This document shows, in pieces, positions 32,236-40,603 of a stretch of DNA of 44,259 bases. Below the pieces are notes generated by a model. The model ran no database searches, had not been told where the DNA came from, and saw only the letters and a program-made list of their open reading frames with translations. The position numbers were made by a program, and so were the translations under genes. Each line of letters begins with the position of its first letter. The stretch's first letter is position 1. The DNA lies in assembly GCA_046756985.1 (NCBI GenBank), contig JBHHXG010000003.1, forward strand, positions 1 through 44,259, given 5' to 3'. Source of the stretch: JBHHXG01 sp046756985 (GTDB lineage Bacteria; Pseudomonadota; Zetaproteobacteria; Mariprofundales; Mariprofundaceae).

Positions 32236-32769
32236 CTACAGAACCGCCTCATCCATTGCATGTATATCGATATCGATCCCGAGATCAGCTCCCACTTCCT
32301 GCATGCGGTTTTGCACCGCTGCGACATGCTCTCCGACAACAACCTCCAGCGCCATCAGGTAGACGTCACCATGATCTGAAGCGCGGCTGCGGGTAGACAA
32401 GTCCACAATCGTAATCCCAAGTTCTGCCAGCGCCTCGGCTACGGCATGCACAATGCCAACCTGGTCAGCACCATGGACGGTAATCACACAATCCGGCTCT
32501 TGCGGTTCTACCGTCACTTCGTCTGCAACCAACGGCTGCGACTGTATGGTCAGACCTGTGCGCTGTTCCAGTTCCGCCAGCGCCGCCTTCAACGCTCCCA
32601 GGCTGACACCTTCCGGTAAGCGAACAATTAACATCATGGCAAAACGCCCACGCAAAGCCGTCATCGAAGAATCCTCAATATTGGCTTGCAGATGCAACAT
32701 GGACTCAGATACGTCACGGACGATGCCCGGACGGTCGTGCCCAGAAATGGATAACAGTACGTAAGACAT
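32236..32769 (-). CDS. Two-ACT-domain protein, GcvR-like
   Basis: The 177-aa protein has two ACT domains. The first begins YVLLSISGHDRPGIVRDVSE and the second CVITVHGADQVGIVHAVAEAL (about residues 90-170). This is the layout of the glycine cleavage repressor accessory GcvR and related amino-acid-sensing proteins. It has no DNA-binding domain. The ligand is unknown; GcvR responds to glycine. The start is ATG 32769 with GGGAGG five to six bases upstream; the TTG one codon earlier is too close to that site. It is followed directly by def. Confidence 0.85.
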   Translation of the reverse strand: MSYVLLSISGHDRPGIVRDVSESMLHLQANIEDSSMTALRGRFAMMLIVRLPEGVSLGALKAALAELEQRTGLTIQSQPLVADEVTVEPQEPDCVITVHGADQVGIVHAVAEALAELGITIVDLSTRSRASDHGDVYLMALEVVVGEHVAAVQNRMQEVGADLGIDIDIHAMDEAVL

Positions 32770-32845
32770 CAACGCCTCCCTGACTAACGGCTGTCGAGAC
32801 TACTGCGACTCTTGATAAACCGGTAGTACTACATATGTTGAAATG

Positions 32846-33196
32846 TCAGACGGAAAACGAGGCGCCGCACCCGCATTCGCCTTTCTGGTTGGGGTTGCTG
32901 AACACAAAGGCCGAGGAAAGCGCATCCTGCTGGAAATCAACTGTAAGCCCTTTCAGTGCCTTTTCGTACGATTCCACATCCACAAACACACTGAATCCGC
33001 TATATTCCCGCACCATGTCACTTTTCTCAGGCGCATCGGCAAAATCCATCACATATTCAAGCCCTGAACATCCTGCGGCCTGCACTGCCAGGCGTACGCC
33101 TTTCCGGCCAGCCTCGATCACCACGACTTGCAAGCGTTCAAGTGCGGCTTCAGTAAAATGGATGTCCGGCGTCAGATTGCCCGCATATTGGTTCAT
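32846..33196 (-). CDS. iscA: A-type iron-sulfur carrier protein
   Basis: The 116-aa IscA/ErpA/HesB-family protein carries or inserts Fe-S clusters. The three invariant cysteines are C43 (GCSGLEY), C108 and C110 (CGCG). The length fits the family, with about ten extra N-terminal residues. It starts 13 bases after iscS, so iscR-iscS-iscA is one unit. IscA versus ErpA cannot be decided from sequence alone. The scaffold gene iscU is absent between iscS and iscA. Confidence 0.92.
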   Translation of the reverse strand: MNQYAGNLTPDIHFTEAALERLQVVVIEAGRKGVRLAVQAAGCSGLEYVMDFADAPEKSDMVREYSGFSVFVDVESYEKALKGLTVDFQQDALSSAFVFSNPNQKGECGCGASFSV

Positions 33197-33209
33197 GTAT
33201 TCATCCCAG

Positions 33210-34373
33210 TCAGGCAGCCATGCCCGCCATCGCCTTCAGACGACTGTGTATACGTACCAGCTCATTGACTAACGCCTGTGCATCATCTTCCGTATTGGAA
33301 GGACCAAAGCTTGCGCGAATACTGCTGCGCGCCTGCTCCTGCGGCACGCCCATCGCCAGCAGCACATGTGATGGATCGCGCTTGCCGGATGAACATGCCG
33401 AACCGGACGCCACGGCAAAGCCTGCCAGATCAAGCTGCATCAGCAGTGTTTCGCCATCAATACCGGGCAGGCAAAACATACTGGTATTAACAAGGCGCTG
33501 TGCATCACAGCCAAGGATACGCGCCTGTGGAATTGCTTTTATCAATTGCTGTTCGAACGATGTACGAACACTAGCGCAGGCAGCATAATCCAACTCGCCC
33601 AGCACTGCTGCAAACCCCGTAATTCCTGGCACATTTTCCGTACCTGATCTACGCCCCCGCTCCTGACCACCACCGGGCGTCAGCTCAAGCAGTTTGCACC
33701 CGCGCCTGACCACCAGCGCACCGACGCCCTTCGGTCCGCCGATCTTATGCGAGGAAAGCGAAACAAAATCCGCTCCCAATTCAGCAACATTCAGTGGCAA
33801 TTTACCCAGAGCCTGCACGGCATCCACCAGCATAGCGATGCCATGTTCATGGCAATAGTCAGCGACCTGTTTTACCGGCTGTATCACGCCGGTTTCATTG
33901 TTTGCCATCATCATGCAGACAAGCCTCGTGTCCTCATTGATATGCAAGCAAATTTCACTGGCCTCAACAAATCCATCGACATTGGGCCGCACACATACAA
34001 GCTCCCAGCCAGGACGTTCTCCCCATTGCTCCATCGGCCTGAGTACTGACGGATGCTCGATGGCGGACACCACAATGCGCCCCGGCTGCTGGCCCGCCAG
34101 CCAGCCATAAATGGCCAGGTTGTTTGCCTCGGTGCCGCCAGAGGTAAATACGATTGAACCTGCCTCGGTATGGATATAGGCCGCCAGCCTGTCTCTGGCA
34201 TCATCCAGCACCCGCCGTGCTGCCCGACCTGCCCAGTGCAGGCTTGACGGGTTGCCCGATGCACTCTTTGCCGCCTCCTGCATGGCCCTGAGGCCAGACA
34301 TTAGCGCCGGACAGCTGGCGTTGTAATCAAGATACCGCTGCAATACGTGATTCCTGTACGAAAGGTTGCGCAT
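33210..34373 (-). CDS. iscS: Cysteine desulfurase (IscS/NifS family)
   Basis: The 387-aa PLP enzyme takes sulfur from cysteine for Fe-S clusters. YLDYNASCP opens the fold, the PLP-binding Lys is in LSSHKIGGPKGVGAL, and the persulfide-forming Cys lies in the flexible loop ASGSACSSGKRDPSHVLLAMG. Two starts are plausible. ATG 34373 overlaps iscR by 47 bases and has GAGG at a long 12-base spacing. TTG 34343 has AGGA eight bases upstream, overlaps by 17 bases and gives a family-like N-terminus (MQRYLDYN). Either way it is translated from within the iscR end. The frame stays open upstream through iscR, but that part is not coding. Confidence 0.94.
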   Translation of the reverse strand: MRNLSYRNHVLQRYLDYNASCPALMSGLRAMQEAAKSASGNPSSLHWAGRAARRVLDDARDRLAAYIHTEAGSIVFTSGGTEANNLAIYGWLAGQQPGRIVVSAIEHPSVLRPMEQWGERPGWELVCVRPNVDGFVEASEICLHINEDTRLVCMMMANNETGVIQPVKQVADYCHEHGIAMLVDAVQALGKLPLNVAELGADFVSLSSHKIGGPKGVGALVVRRGCKLLELTPGGGQERGRRSGTENVPGITGFAAVLGELDYAACASVRTSFEQQLIKAIPQARILGCDAQRLVNTSMFCLPGIDGETLLMQLDLAGFAVASGSACSSGKRDPSHVLLAMGVPQEQARSSIRASFGPSNTEDDAQALVNELVRIHSRLKAMAGMAA

Positions 34374-34824
34374 CAGGTGGGTAATCCTCAACAGGCGCCA
34401 GCTCCACCTCATCAAGCAACACCTTTTTCTGGCACACATCTTCGAGGGTGACGACATCCAGGAAACGGTAAATATGCTTGCCCAGGGCTTCCCATAGCTG
34501 ATGCGTATCACAGCGGCTTCCACGGTGGCAACCACGTATGGCATTTTCGCACAGCATCGTCCGGATCGGCTCATTAACGGCGCGGATAACATCAGCAACA
34601 GAAATTTCGCTGGCAGGTTTGGCCAGCAAATAGCCTCCACCCGGTCCACGTACCGATTTGACCAGCCCACCCTCACGCAACCGTCTGAACAGCTGTTCAA
34701 GATAGGAGAGTGAAATAAATTGCCGTTCGGAAATTGCAGCCAGTGTTACGGGGCCTTTATTATCTTGCTTGTTCAGATCCACCATCGCTGAAACGGCATA
34801 TCTTCCCTTGCTCGTTAAACGCAT
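34327..34824 (-). CDS. iscR: Rrf2-family Fe-S regulator IscR
   Basis: The 165-aa transcription factor starts MRLTSKGRYAVSAMVDL, the invariant IscR N-terminus. A winged helix (FISLSYLEQLFRRLREGGLVKSVRGPGGGYLLAK) binds DNA. The [2Fe-2S] ligands C92, C99 and C105 with H108 are all present; the first two cysteines are six residues apart, where E. coli IscR, as I recall, has five. It senses cellular Fe-S status. AGGAGG lies seven bases upstream of the ATG. The promoter overlaps a near-consensus type-1 IscR site, so it should repress itself and iscSA when its cluster is loaded. Confidence 0.95.
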   Translation of the reverse strand: MRLTSKGRYAVSAMVDLNKQDNKGPVTLAAISERQFISLSYLEQLFRRLREGGLVKSVRGPGGGYLLAKPASEISVADVIRAVNEPIRTMLCENAIRGCHRGSRCDTHQLWEALGKHIYRFLDVVTLEDVCQKKVLLDEVELAPVEDYPPDAQPFVQESRIAAVS

Positions 34825-34870
34825 ATCACTGCCTCCTGGCGTATTTCAAATATCCATACGCGAGGGTCGG

Positions 34871-34898
34871 ATATTATATACCCGACCTTTTTAGTCAA
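34871..34898 (-). promoter_or_regulatory. iscR promoter
   Basis: On the minus strand TTGACT (34893-34898), a 16-base spacer and TAATAT (34871-34876) form a good sigma-70 promoter about 47 bases upstream of the iscR ATG. A TATAAT reading two bases nearer the -35 gives a 14-base spacer and is less likely. Confidence 0.7.
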
Positions 34899-34902
34899 CT
34901 AC
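34878..34902. promoter_or_regulatory. IscR type-1 binding site
   Basis: The 25-base palindrome ATACCCGAC...GTCAACTAC matches the E. coli type-1 IscR consensus (ATASYYGAC, seven-base centre, GTCRRSTAT) at about 22 of 25 positions by my alignment from memory. It covers the -35 and spacer of the iscR promoter, where a repressor would block polymerase. Confidence 0.75.
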
Positions 34903-34920
34903 TATCGCCGGGGGTCGGAT

Positions 34921-35089
34921 TTAATGATACATCAATGGATTTTACCGTTGGGGTCGATTTTTGTTATTGGATCCAGAACCACCTCAACCTGGGTCCTGAG
35001 GCACGGCTATTGTCAGCGCGCTGAAACACCTTTTCTAGCCTGGCTCCCGCAATATAAAACCTTGAGTATCCATGACCCGTTATTCTCGC
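34921..35089. other. iscR-cysE intergenic remainder
   Basis: The 265-base gap between iscR and cysE holds the iscR promoter in its left part. In the rest I see only short symmetries (CCTCA...TGAGG near 34983-35002 and CAGCGCGCTG near 35016-35025) and no T-run that would mark a clear terminator for cysE. Confidence 0.4.
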
Positions 35090-35833
35090 TTAAATACCGC
35101 CACCGCCAAGAAAGTGCTCCAGCTTTTTGTGTTCTTCATCCATATCGGCCGCCAGTGCGCCTTCCCGTTCGGGTCCCTCGGCGAGAGCATCCGGATGCAG
35201 ATCATCAATCCGCGCATTGACATCATCAACCAGTTTGAGCACATGCTTGATCGCTTCAGCCACGGGGTTCGGCATCAGATGATGATCCAGGTTAATCTTG
35301 CCATCCTCAATCAGGGATTCAGTCGTGCCGACAATAGTTCCCGGAATGCCAATCACGGTGGAATGTGCTGGCACATCCCGAAGCACAACCGAATTAGCGC
35401 CAATCCGTGTCTGCTCACCAATCGTAATTGGACCCAGAACCTTGGCTCCGGCGCCGATAATGACGCCATGTTCCAGCGTCGGGTGGCGCTTGGCCTTCTG
35501 CCATGTCGTGCCGCCAAGCGTTACACCGTGATACAGTGTGACATCATCGCCAATTTCAGTTGTCTCACCGATAACAATACCCATACCATGATCAATAAAG
35601 AAACGGCGCCCGATCGTTGCGCCGGGATGGATTTCGATACCGGTCAGCCAGCGCGTAAGATGGGATATCAGGCGCCCGATGAGGAGAAAACCGTGTCGCC
35701 AGCAGGCGTTAGCCATACGATACATCCATATCGCATGCAGCCCCGGATAGCAGGTGACAACTTCCCAGGTCGTACGCGCCGCAGGATCCCGGTCAAAGGC
35801 GCTTTTGATGTCTTCGCGAATGGCTTTCCACAT
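35090..35833 (-). CDS. cysE: Serine O-acetyltransferase
   Basis: The 247-aa hexapeptide acyltransferase makes O-acetylserine, the precursor of cysteine. The N-terminal helical part (MWKAIREDIKSAFDRDPAAR) precedes the left-handed beta-helix with the active-site segment GIEIHPGATIGRRFFIDHGMGIVIGETTEIG and DVTLYHGVTLGG. The C-terminal tail is long and acidic rather than the short regulatory tail of E. coli CysE, so feedback inhibition may differ. It starts 13 bases after the M16 protease gene. Its place before iscR-iscS fits cysteine supply for Fe-S assembly. Confidence 0.95.
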   Translation of the reverse strand: MWKAIREDIKSAFDRDPAARTTWEVVTCYPGLHAIWMYRMANACWRHGFLLIGRLISHLTRWLTGIEIHPGATIGRRFFIDHGMGIVIGETTEIGDDVTLYHGVTLGGTTWQKAKRHPTLEHGVIIGAGAKVLGPITIGEQTRIGANSVVLRDVPAHSTVIGIPGTIVGTTESLIEDGKINLDHHLMPNPVAEAIKHVLKLVDDVNARIDDLHPDALAEGPEREGALAADMDEEHKKLEHFLGGGGI

Positions 35834-35846
35834 ATTGTGGCGCAGC

Positions 35847-37094
35847 CTACATGATCTTTTGCACGGACTGTAGCACAGCTGCGGGTGCGCAAAGGCTCCA
35901 TATTGGTTTAGACGACAATTTATGTCTTATCCACTGCTGCATCTCATCCGGCGTCACCTGCCGTATCTGTTCAATCCATTCATCCTGAGCTTTCAACCTT
36001 GACTCATCCAGCCGCCCACCGAGATACAGCATCTGCCCTTCCACCGAATCCATGCCCATACGCAACTGAACCTCTAGCTGGCGCTTGCCGCGCTCAACGG
36101 CTTGCACAGCTACCTGCCCGGCAAACGTCAACAGAGTATCGCGAATCACATCAATACATTCCGGCAAATGCGCCGGTTCGGTACTGCAAGAGATGGTCAG
36201 CACGCCAGTATCTGTCATGCTGAGCAGATGCGAGCCGACATGATAGGCCAGGCCGCGTTTTTCGCGCACCTCGCGGAACAGGCAGGAACTCATGCCACCA
36301 CCCAATACCTGATTGGCCAGCCAGGCCACGGGGCGTTCATCGGACGCGGCGGTGATTCCCGGATAGGACAGCAACAGCTGCGCCTGTTCAAGTTCCCGCG
36401 GCAGATACTGTATGTCCGCTGTCATGCGGGCAGCTTCACGCTTTTCACGCGCTTGTGCCTGCGGCCATGCCACCCCTGCCAGCGCATCCACCAGTTCGGT
36501 ATGGATAATACGGCCTGCGGCAGCCATGAGCAGCCGTGGCGGTCTGTAATTGGCAGCGAGGTAATCGCCCATATCCTGATGTGACAGCGCCGACAGGGCC
36601 CCCTGCGTTCCAAGCGTCGGTCTGCCCACACTCTGGTTCGGAAACATGGCCTGCATATGCTGTTCAAATGCCCACTCGTCCGGTGTGTCCTCAACCATGC
36701 CCATTTCGGAGAAGATCACCATCCGCTCACGTTGCCATTCATCGGCGGGAAGAGCGGGATCAAGCAGCATCTCGCCAAGCAGGCCAAGCGCCGCAGGCCA
36801 GTCTTCGTGCAGCACATGCATGTGGAAACAGGTGCGTTCACGGGATGTGAAGGCATTGGCGTTGCCGCCGAGCTGATCCAGCTGTTCACTCAGCGCATGC
36901 ACATCCAGCCGCTTTGTTCCCTTGAACAGCATGTGTTCCAGAGCGTGCGAAATCCCTGCCTGCGCTTCGCGCTCATCCCGGCTGCCCGTGTCAACAAAAA
37001 TGCCCAGCGCCACACTCTGTGCCTCGGGCATCGCATGGCTGATCACCAGTGGGCCGCCCGGAATTTGTGTCTCTTCAGTGAAAGGAGTCTTCAT
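35847..37094 (-). CDS. M16-family zinc peptidase
   Basis: The 415-aa inverzincin-type protease (pitrilysin family, mitochondrial processing peptidase-like) has an HxxEH motif at H50-A-L-E53-H54 and the downstream ligand E130 exactly 76 residues after H54. The second, inactive homologous half follows. It is the usual partner of pnp in many bacteria. No Shine-Dalgarno sequence precedes ATG 37094, and an intrinsic-terminator-like hairpin ends only 10-15 bases upstream, so its expression must rely on readthrough or a promoter I cannot see. The substrate is unknown. Confidence 0.92.
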   Translation of the reverse strand: MKTPFTEETQIPGGPLVISHAMPEAQSVALGIFVDTGSRDEREAQAGISHALEHMLFKGTKRLDVHALSEQLDQLGGNANAFTSRERTCFHMHVLHEDWPAALGLLGEMLLDPALPADEWQRERMVIFSEMGMVEDTPDEWAFEQHMQAMFPNQSVGRPTLGTQGALSALSHQDMGDYLAANYRPPRLLMAAAGRIIHTELVDALAGVAWPQAQAREKREAARMTADIQYLPRELEQAQLLLSYPGITAASDERPVAWLANQVLGGGMSSCLFREVREKRGLAYHVGSHLLSMTDTGVLTISCSTEPAHLPECIDVIRDTLLTFAGQVAVQAVERGKRQLEVQLRMGMDSVEGQMLYLGGRLDESRLKAQDEWIEQIRQVTPDEMQQWIRHKLSSKPIWSLCAPAAVLQSVQKIM

Positions 37095-37103
37095 TCTTAC
37101 AAT

Positions 37104-37129
37104 GAAAAAGAGGCGGGTTTCCCCACCTC
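37104..37129 (-). terminator. Intrinsic terminator after pnp
   Basis: On the minus strand GAGGTGGG, a GAAA tetraloop and CCCGCCTC (8-bp stem, one G-T pair; 37110-37129) are followed by TTTTTC (37104-37109). It has the textbook form, 33 bases after the pnp stop and 10 bases before the M16 start. Confidence 0.85.
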
Positions 37130-37161
37130 TTCATCGGATTGCATAGTTTTCATCAGCATGA

Positions 37162-39267
37162 TCAGTCTTCAGCGTCCTCATTGAGAAGCTCTTTCATGGA
37201 CAGGCGAATCTTGCCGCTGCGATCGACATCCAGCACCTTGACGCGCACTGTCTGCCCCTCTTCCAGCTCATCGGAAACCTTCTCGACGCGGTGCCTGGCA
37301 ATCTGCGAGATATGTACCAGGCCATCGGTATTGCCAACCACACGTACAAAGGCGCCAAAATCCATCAACTTGACAACCTTGCCTTCGTAGACCTTGCCCA
37401 CCTCAACCTCGGCAACAATATCGTTGATCATCTTCTTCGCCGCTTCACCGGCTTCACCGGTCACAGCAAAAATTTTGATCGTACCATCGTCTTCGATATC
37501 AACCTTGGCGCCAGTCTCTTCAACAATGCCGCGGATGACCTTGCCGCCTGCACCAATCACTTCACGAATCTTGTCCGCCTTGATCTTCATCGTGAACATG
37601 CGGGGGGCATGATCGGCTACTGACGAACGCGCCTCGGTGATGCACTTGGCCATCTCTCCCAGAATATGCATACGACCTGCATTTGCCTGCGCCAGAGCCT
37701 CTTTCATGATATCACGCGTCAGACCGCCGATCTTGATGTCCAGCTGCAATGTCGTCACACCTTCCGCAGTACCGGCAACCTTGAAATCCATATCACCCAG
37801 ATGATCTTCATCCCCCAGAATATCGGAGAGTACGGCATGACTGTCAGACTCAAGAATCAGGCCCATGGCGATACCGGCAACTGGAGCCTTCACGGGCACA
37901 CCGGCATCCATCAGTGCCAGAGAAGTGCCGCAAACCGAAGCCATCGACGAAGAACCATTGGATTCAGTGATCTCGGAAACGGCACGAATCGCATAACCAA
38001 AGTCGTCCATACTCGGCAATACCGCCTCAACGCCACGACGGGCCAGACGGCCATGACCGATTTCACGGCGCCCCGGAGGCCCGAAGCGACGTGCCTCACC
38101 CACAGAATACGGTGGAAAGTTGTAATGCAGCATGAAACGCTGTTTGGCTACGCCTTCCAGTGATTCGGTCATCTGCATATCTGATTCGGTTCCCAGCGTG
38201 ATAGTGACCAGTGCCTGGGTTTCACCACGGGTGAACAGCGCTGAGCCGTGCGTGCGCGGCAGCACACCAACCTGACAGTCAATGGCACGCACGTCAGTTG
38301 TCGAGCGCCCGTCAATACGAGGGTTCCCATCAATGATTGAACGGCGAACCACGTGCTTCTCAAGACTCTTAACGGCAGAGGCCACATCATTGGCAGAGAA
38401 CTCACCCTGCTCCTCTTCTGTGCCGGCCAGTTTTTCCTGCGCCGTAGCACGGATGGCCTCCACCTTGGCGGAGCGGGCCGATTTATCCACGATGCCATAT
38501 GCCTCTCGAATATCGGCCTCAAAAGCTTCATTAACTGCTGCCTGCACTGCATCGTTACCAGCCAGCTCAATTTCCATCTTCTCTTTACCAGCGGCTTTCG
38601 CCAACTCTTCAATGGCATCCAGAACTGGCTGATACCCTTCCTGACCGAAGGTGATCGCATCAATCATTTGCTCTTCAGAAAGCTCTTTGGCTTCCGATTC
38701 GATCATCAGCACCGCATCGCGGGTGCCTGCTACAATCAAATCAAGCGCAGATTCTTCCATCTGTGCATAGGTCGGGTTGAGAACAAACTCACCATTGATG
38801 AAACCAACACGGGAAGCGGCAATCGGACCGTTAAAAGGCACGTCGGAAATTGCCAGTGCAGCAGAAACACCATTGATAGCAACAATGTCCGGATTATTGT
38901 CATCATCAGCCGAAACAACGGTCGCAATTACTTGCGTCTCATGAAAATAACCTTTTGGGAACAGTGGCCGAATCGGGCGGTCGATCAGACGCGATGTCAG
39001 TGTTTCCTTCTCGGATGGACGGCCTTCGCGTTTGAAGAAGCCCCCCAAAAAGCGGCCTGCCGCATAGGTCTTCTCCTGGTAGTGAACGGTCAGCGGCATA
39101 AAATCTACGCCCTGCAGCGGTGTTTTTGCCGCTGTTGCAGCCACATGTACGGTCACATCACCATACTGGGCCATGACAGAGCCGCCTGCCTGTCGGGCAA
39201 TGCGCCCTGTCTCGAAACTTATATCACGACCACCAACGGCCGCTTTGGTTGTTTTTACATCAAACAT
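37162..39267 (-). CDS. pnp: Polyribonucleotide nucleotidyltransferase
   Basis: The 701-aa 3'-5' phosphorolytic exoribonuclease is a degradosome component. Two RNase PH domains are present: the first with FFKREGRPSEKETLTSRLIDRPIRPLF, the second with HGSALFTRGETQALVT and RREIGHGRLARRG. A KH domain (about 550-610, IREVIGAGGKVIRGI) and an S1 domain (about 620-695, VYEGKVVKLMDFGAFV) follow. The tail is short and acidic. AAAGGA lies eight bases upstream of the ATG. It follows rpsO after a terminator hairpin, as in E. coli. Confidence 0.98.
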   Translation of the reverse strand: MFDVKTTKAAVGGRDISFETGRIARQAGGSVMAQYGDVTVHVAATAAKTPLQGVDFMPLTVHYQEKTYAAGRFLGGFFKREGRPSEKETLTSRLIDRPIRPLFPKGYFHETQVIATVVSADDDNNPDIVAINGVSAALAISDVPFNGPIAASRVGFINGEFVLNPTYAQMEESALDLIVAGTRDAVLMIESEAKELSEEQMIDAITFGQEGYQPVLDAIEELAKAAGKEKMEIELAGNDAVQAAVNEAFEADIREAYGIVDKSARSAKVEAIRATAQEKLAGTEEEQGEFSANDVASAVKSLEKHVVRRSIIDGNPRIDGRSTTDVRAIDCQVGVLPRTHGSALFTRGETQALVTITLGTESDMQMTESLEGVAKQRFMLHYNFPPYSVGEARRFGPPGRREIGHGRLARRGVEAVLPSMDDFGYAIRAVSEITESNGSSSMASVCGTSLALMDAGVPVKAPVAGIAMGLILESDSHAVLSDILGDEDHLGDMDFKVAGTAEGVTTLQLDIKIGGLTRDIMKEALAQANAGRMHILGEMAKCITEARSSVADHAPRMFTMKIKADKIREVIGAGGKVIRGIVEETGAKVDIEDDGTIKIFAVTGEAGEAAKKMINDIVAEVEVGKVYEGKVVKLMDFGAFVRVVGNTDGLVHISQIARHRVEKVSDELEEGQTVRVKVLDVDRSGKIRLSMKELLNEDAED

Positions 39268-39324
39268 ATTATTAATCCTTTATCAGGATTCATGTCTCTG
39301 TCTGTGGAAATAGAAAATCGGGAA

Positions 39325-39366
39325 AAAGAAAACAAAAAAGAAAGGCGACCCGCATTGGACCGCCTT
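39325..39366 (-). terminator. Intrinsic terminator between rpsO and pnp
   Basis: On the minus strand AAGGCGGTCC and GGGTCGCCTT (39342-39366) form a 10-bp stem with two G-T pairs around a short loop, followed by a T-rich tract (39325-39341). Partial readthrough would feed pnp, and the hairpin could also be an RNase III/PNPase control site. Confidence 0.8.
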
Positions 39367-39373
39367 CCGGATG

Positions 39374-39643
39374 TTAGCGACGCAACCCCAGGCTTTCGAT
39401 CAGGCTACGGTAGCGGTTAAAATTCTTCGCTTTCAGATACTTCAGAAGGTTGCGGCGGGCGCCAACCATTTTCAGCAGTCCGCGCCGTGAATGATGATCC
39501 TTATGATGGGTCTTGAAATGTTCGGAGAGTGTATTAATGCGCTCGGTCAACAATGCGACCTGCACTTCCGGTGAACCGGTATCTCCTTCGCTCGTTGCAA
39601 ATTTCTCAATAATTTCGTTTTTCTTTTCCGCAGCCAAAGACAT
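39374..39643 (-). CDS. rpsO: 30S ribosomal protein S15
   Basis: The 89-aa S15 has the canonical length. It begins MSLAAEKKNEIIEKF and carries GSPEVQVALLTERINTLSEHFKTHHKDHHSRRGLL, the conserved rRNA-binding core with the HHSRRGL segment. A TATAAA sequence about 40 bases upstream may be part of its promoter, though the -35 is unclear. It leads rpsO-pnp. Confidence 0.98.
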   Translation of the reverse strand: MSLAAEKKNEIIEKFATSEGDTGSPEVQVALLTERINTLSEHFKTHHKDHHSRRGLLKMVGARRNLLKYLKAKNFNRYRSLIESLGLRR

Positions 39644-39754
39644 GAATCTCTTTTACCTCTTTATTTTTCCTCTTTATAGGGCGGCGAAAACTAACTGCAG
39701 GTATAGCTGCATGCAAACATTTATTTTGCCTATTTTTCAAGGTTGTTTGTCGAA

Positions 39755-40603
39755 TCAGATATTCATTTGGACCGGCATGCCAACACGTCTAATTTGCTTC
39801 TCCAGTGACTGCATCCACGCTTCCGGTAAGGCCGACACATGCCCTGCCTCCGGCTGCAGTGACGGCCGTGCAAGCCCGTAAAGCAACACGCCTTCCAGTG
39901 GCGCGTTATCGCGTACCAATCTGGTAAGAAAATCCAGATATGCCGTGATTTCTGTTTCGGCTGGCGGCGCACCATCCCATGCAAACATGCAGGTTTGAAT
40001 CCACGTCGGACAAAGCGAGGCGGACCCGTCAATCTGCTGACGCAGGCGTTCAACATCCAGCTTCACGCCATTGATGCGGCGAATGCCCTCCGGTGTCACG
40101 CTATCCAGCTTGATCCACACCTCGCCGTTATGTTCGGCCATCAGCTGCACACCGCGTCGCACATGCGCCCTGTGTATATAGGAACCATTTGTAATCAGGC
40201 GTAATTTGACGCCTTCGGGAACAGCCGCCTGATGCATGGCCTCCACAACCAACTGAACCACGGTATCGAACTGTTGGCAACTGGTCGGCTCGCCATTACC
40301 GGAAATTGCAATATCGCAGAGCCTCCGACAACCCTCCGGCACACGCCCAGCCATGAAGGAGCCATGCAGCAGTTCATCCAGAAAATCATTCAGCTCTTCA
40401 CGAAGCAGCGGCAGATTGATTTCCGATGCCACGCCACGTACCAGATTAGGCACCTGGCAATAGGCGCAATGCCAGTTGCAGGCATTGTTGGTGTTCAGAT
40501 TAACACCGACGGACACGCCACCGGCACGTCGTGAAATCACTGGATATACATAACGCAGCCCCGTCGTATCACGATCGTGATTATCCGTTGAAAGCTGCTT
40601 CAT
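39755..40603 (-). CDS. Radical SAM protein (COG0731-like)
   Basis: The 282-aa protein has the radical-SAM cluster motif CxxxCxxC at C42, C46 and C49 (ACNWHCAYCQ). A glycine-rich AISGNGEPTS segment fits SAM binding, and LRLITNGSY follows. Both resemble Fe-S oxidoreductases of the wyosine-synthase-like COG0731 group. The substrate is unknown. Its ATG shares one base with the bioA stop (TAATG), so the two are coupled. No auxiliary-cluster cysteine motif is evident. A role in biotin metabolism is possible only by association. Confidence 0.85.
   Translation of the reverse strand: MKQLSTDNHDRDTTGLRYVYPVISRRAGGVSVGVNLNTNNACNWHCAYCQVPNLVRGVASEINLPLLREELNDFLDELLHGSFMAGRVPEGCRRLCDIAISGNGEPTSCQQFDTVVQLVVEAMHQAAVPEGVKLRLITNGSYIHRAHVRRGVQLMAEHNGEVWIKLDSVTPEGIRRINGVKLDVERLRQQIDGSASLCPTWIQTCMFAWDGAPPAETEITAYLDFLTRLVRDNAPLEGVLLYGLARPSLQPEAGHVSALPEAWMQSLEKQIRRVGMPVQMNI

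Larger units (their letters stand above)
34865..34920. repeat. Repeated GGGTCGGAT half-sites around the iscR promoter
   Basis: GGTCGG at 34865-34870 is complementary to CCGACC at 34882-34887, flanking the -10. A second GGGTCGGAT occurs at 34912-34920. These share the CCGAC/GTCGG core of the type-1 site and may be additional IscR half-sites. Confidence 0.5.

Noticed and set aside
33210..34700. A 496-residue reading of the cysteine desulfurase frame
   Set aside because: The first 109 codons lie inside iscR in another frame and encode no known domain; the family N-terminus starts near 34343-34373.
38353..39420. 355-residue plus-strand open frame opposite pnp
   Set aside because: pnp is complete on the other strand, and this frame also runs through the rpsO-pnp terminator.
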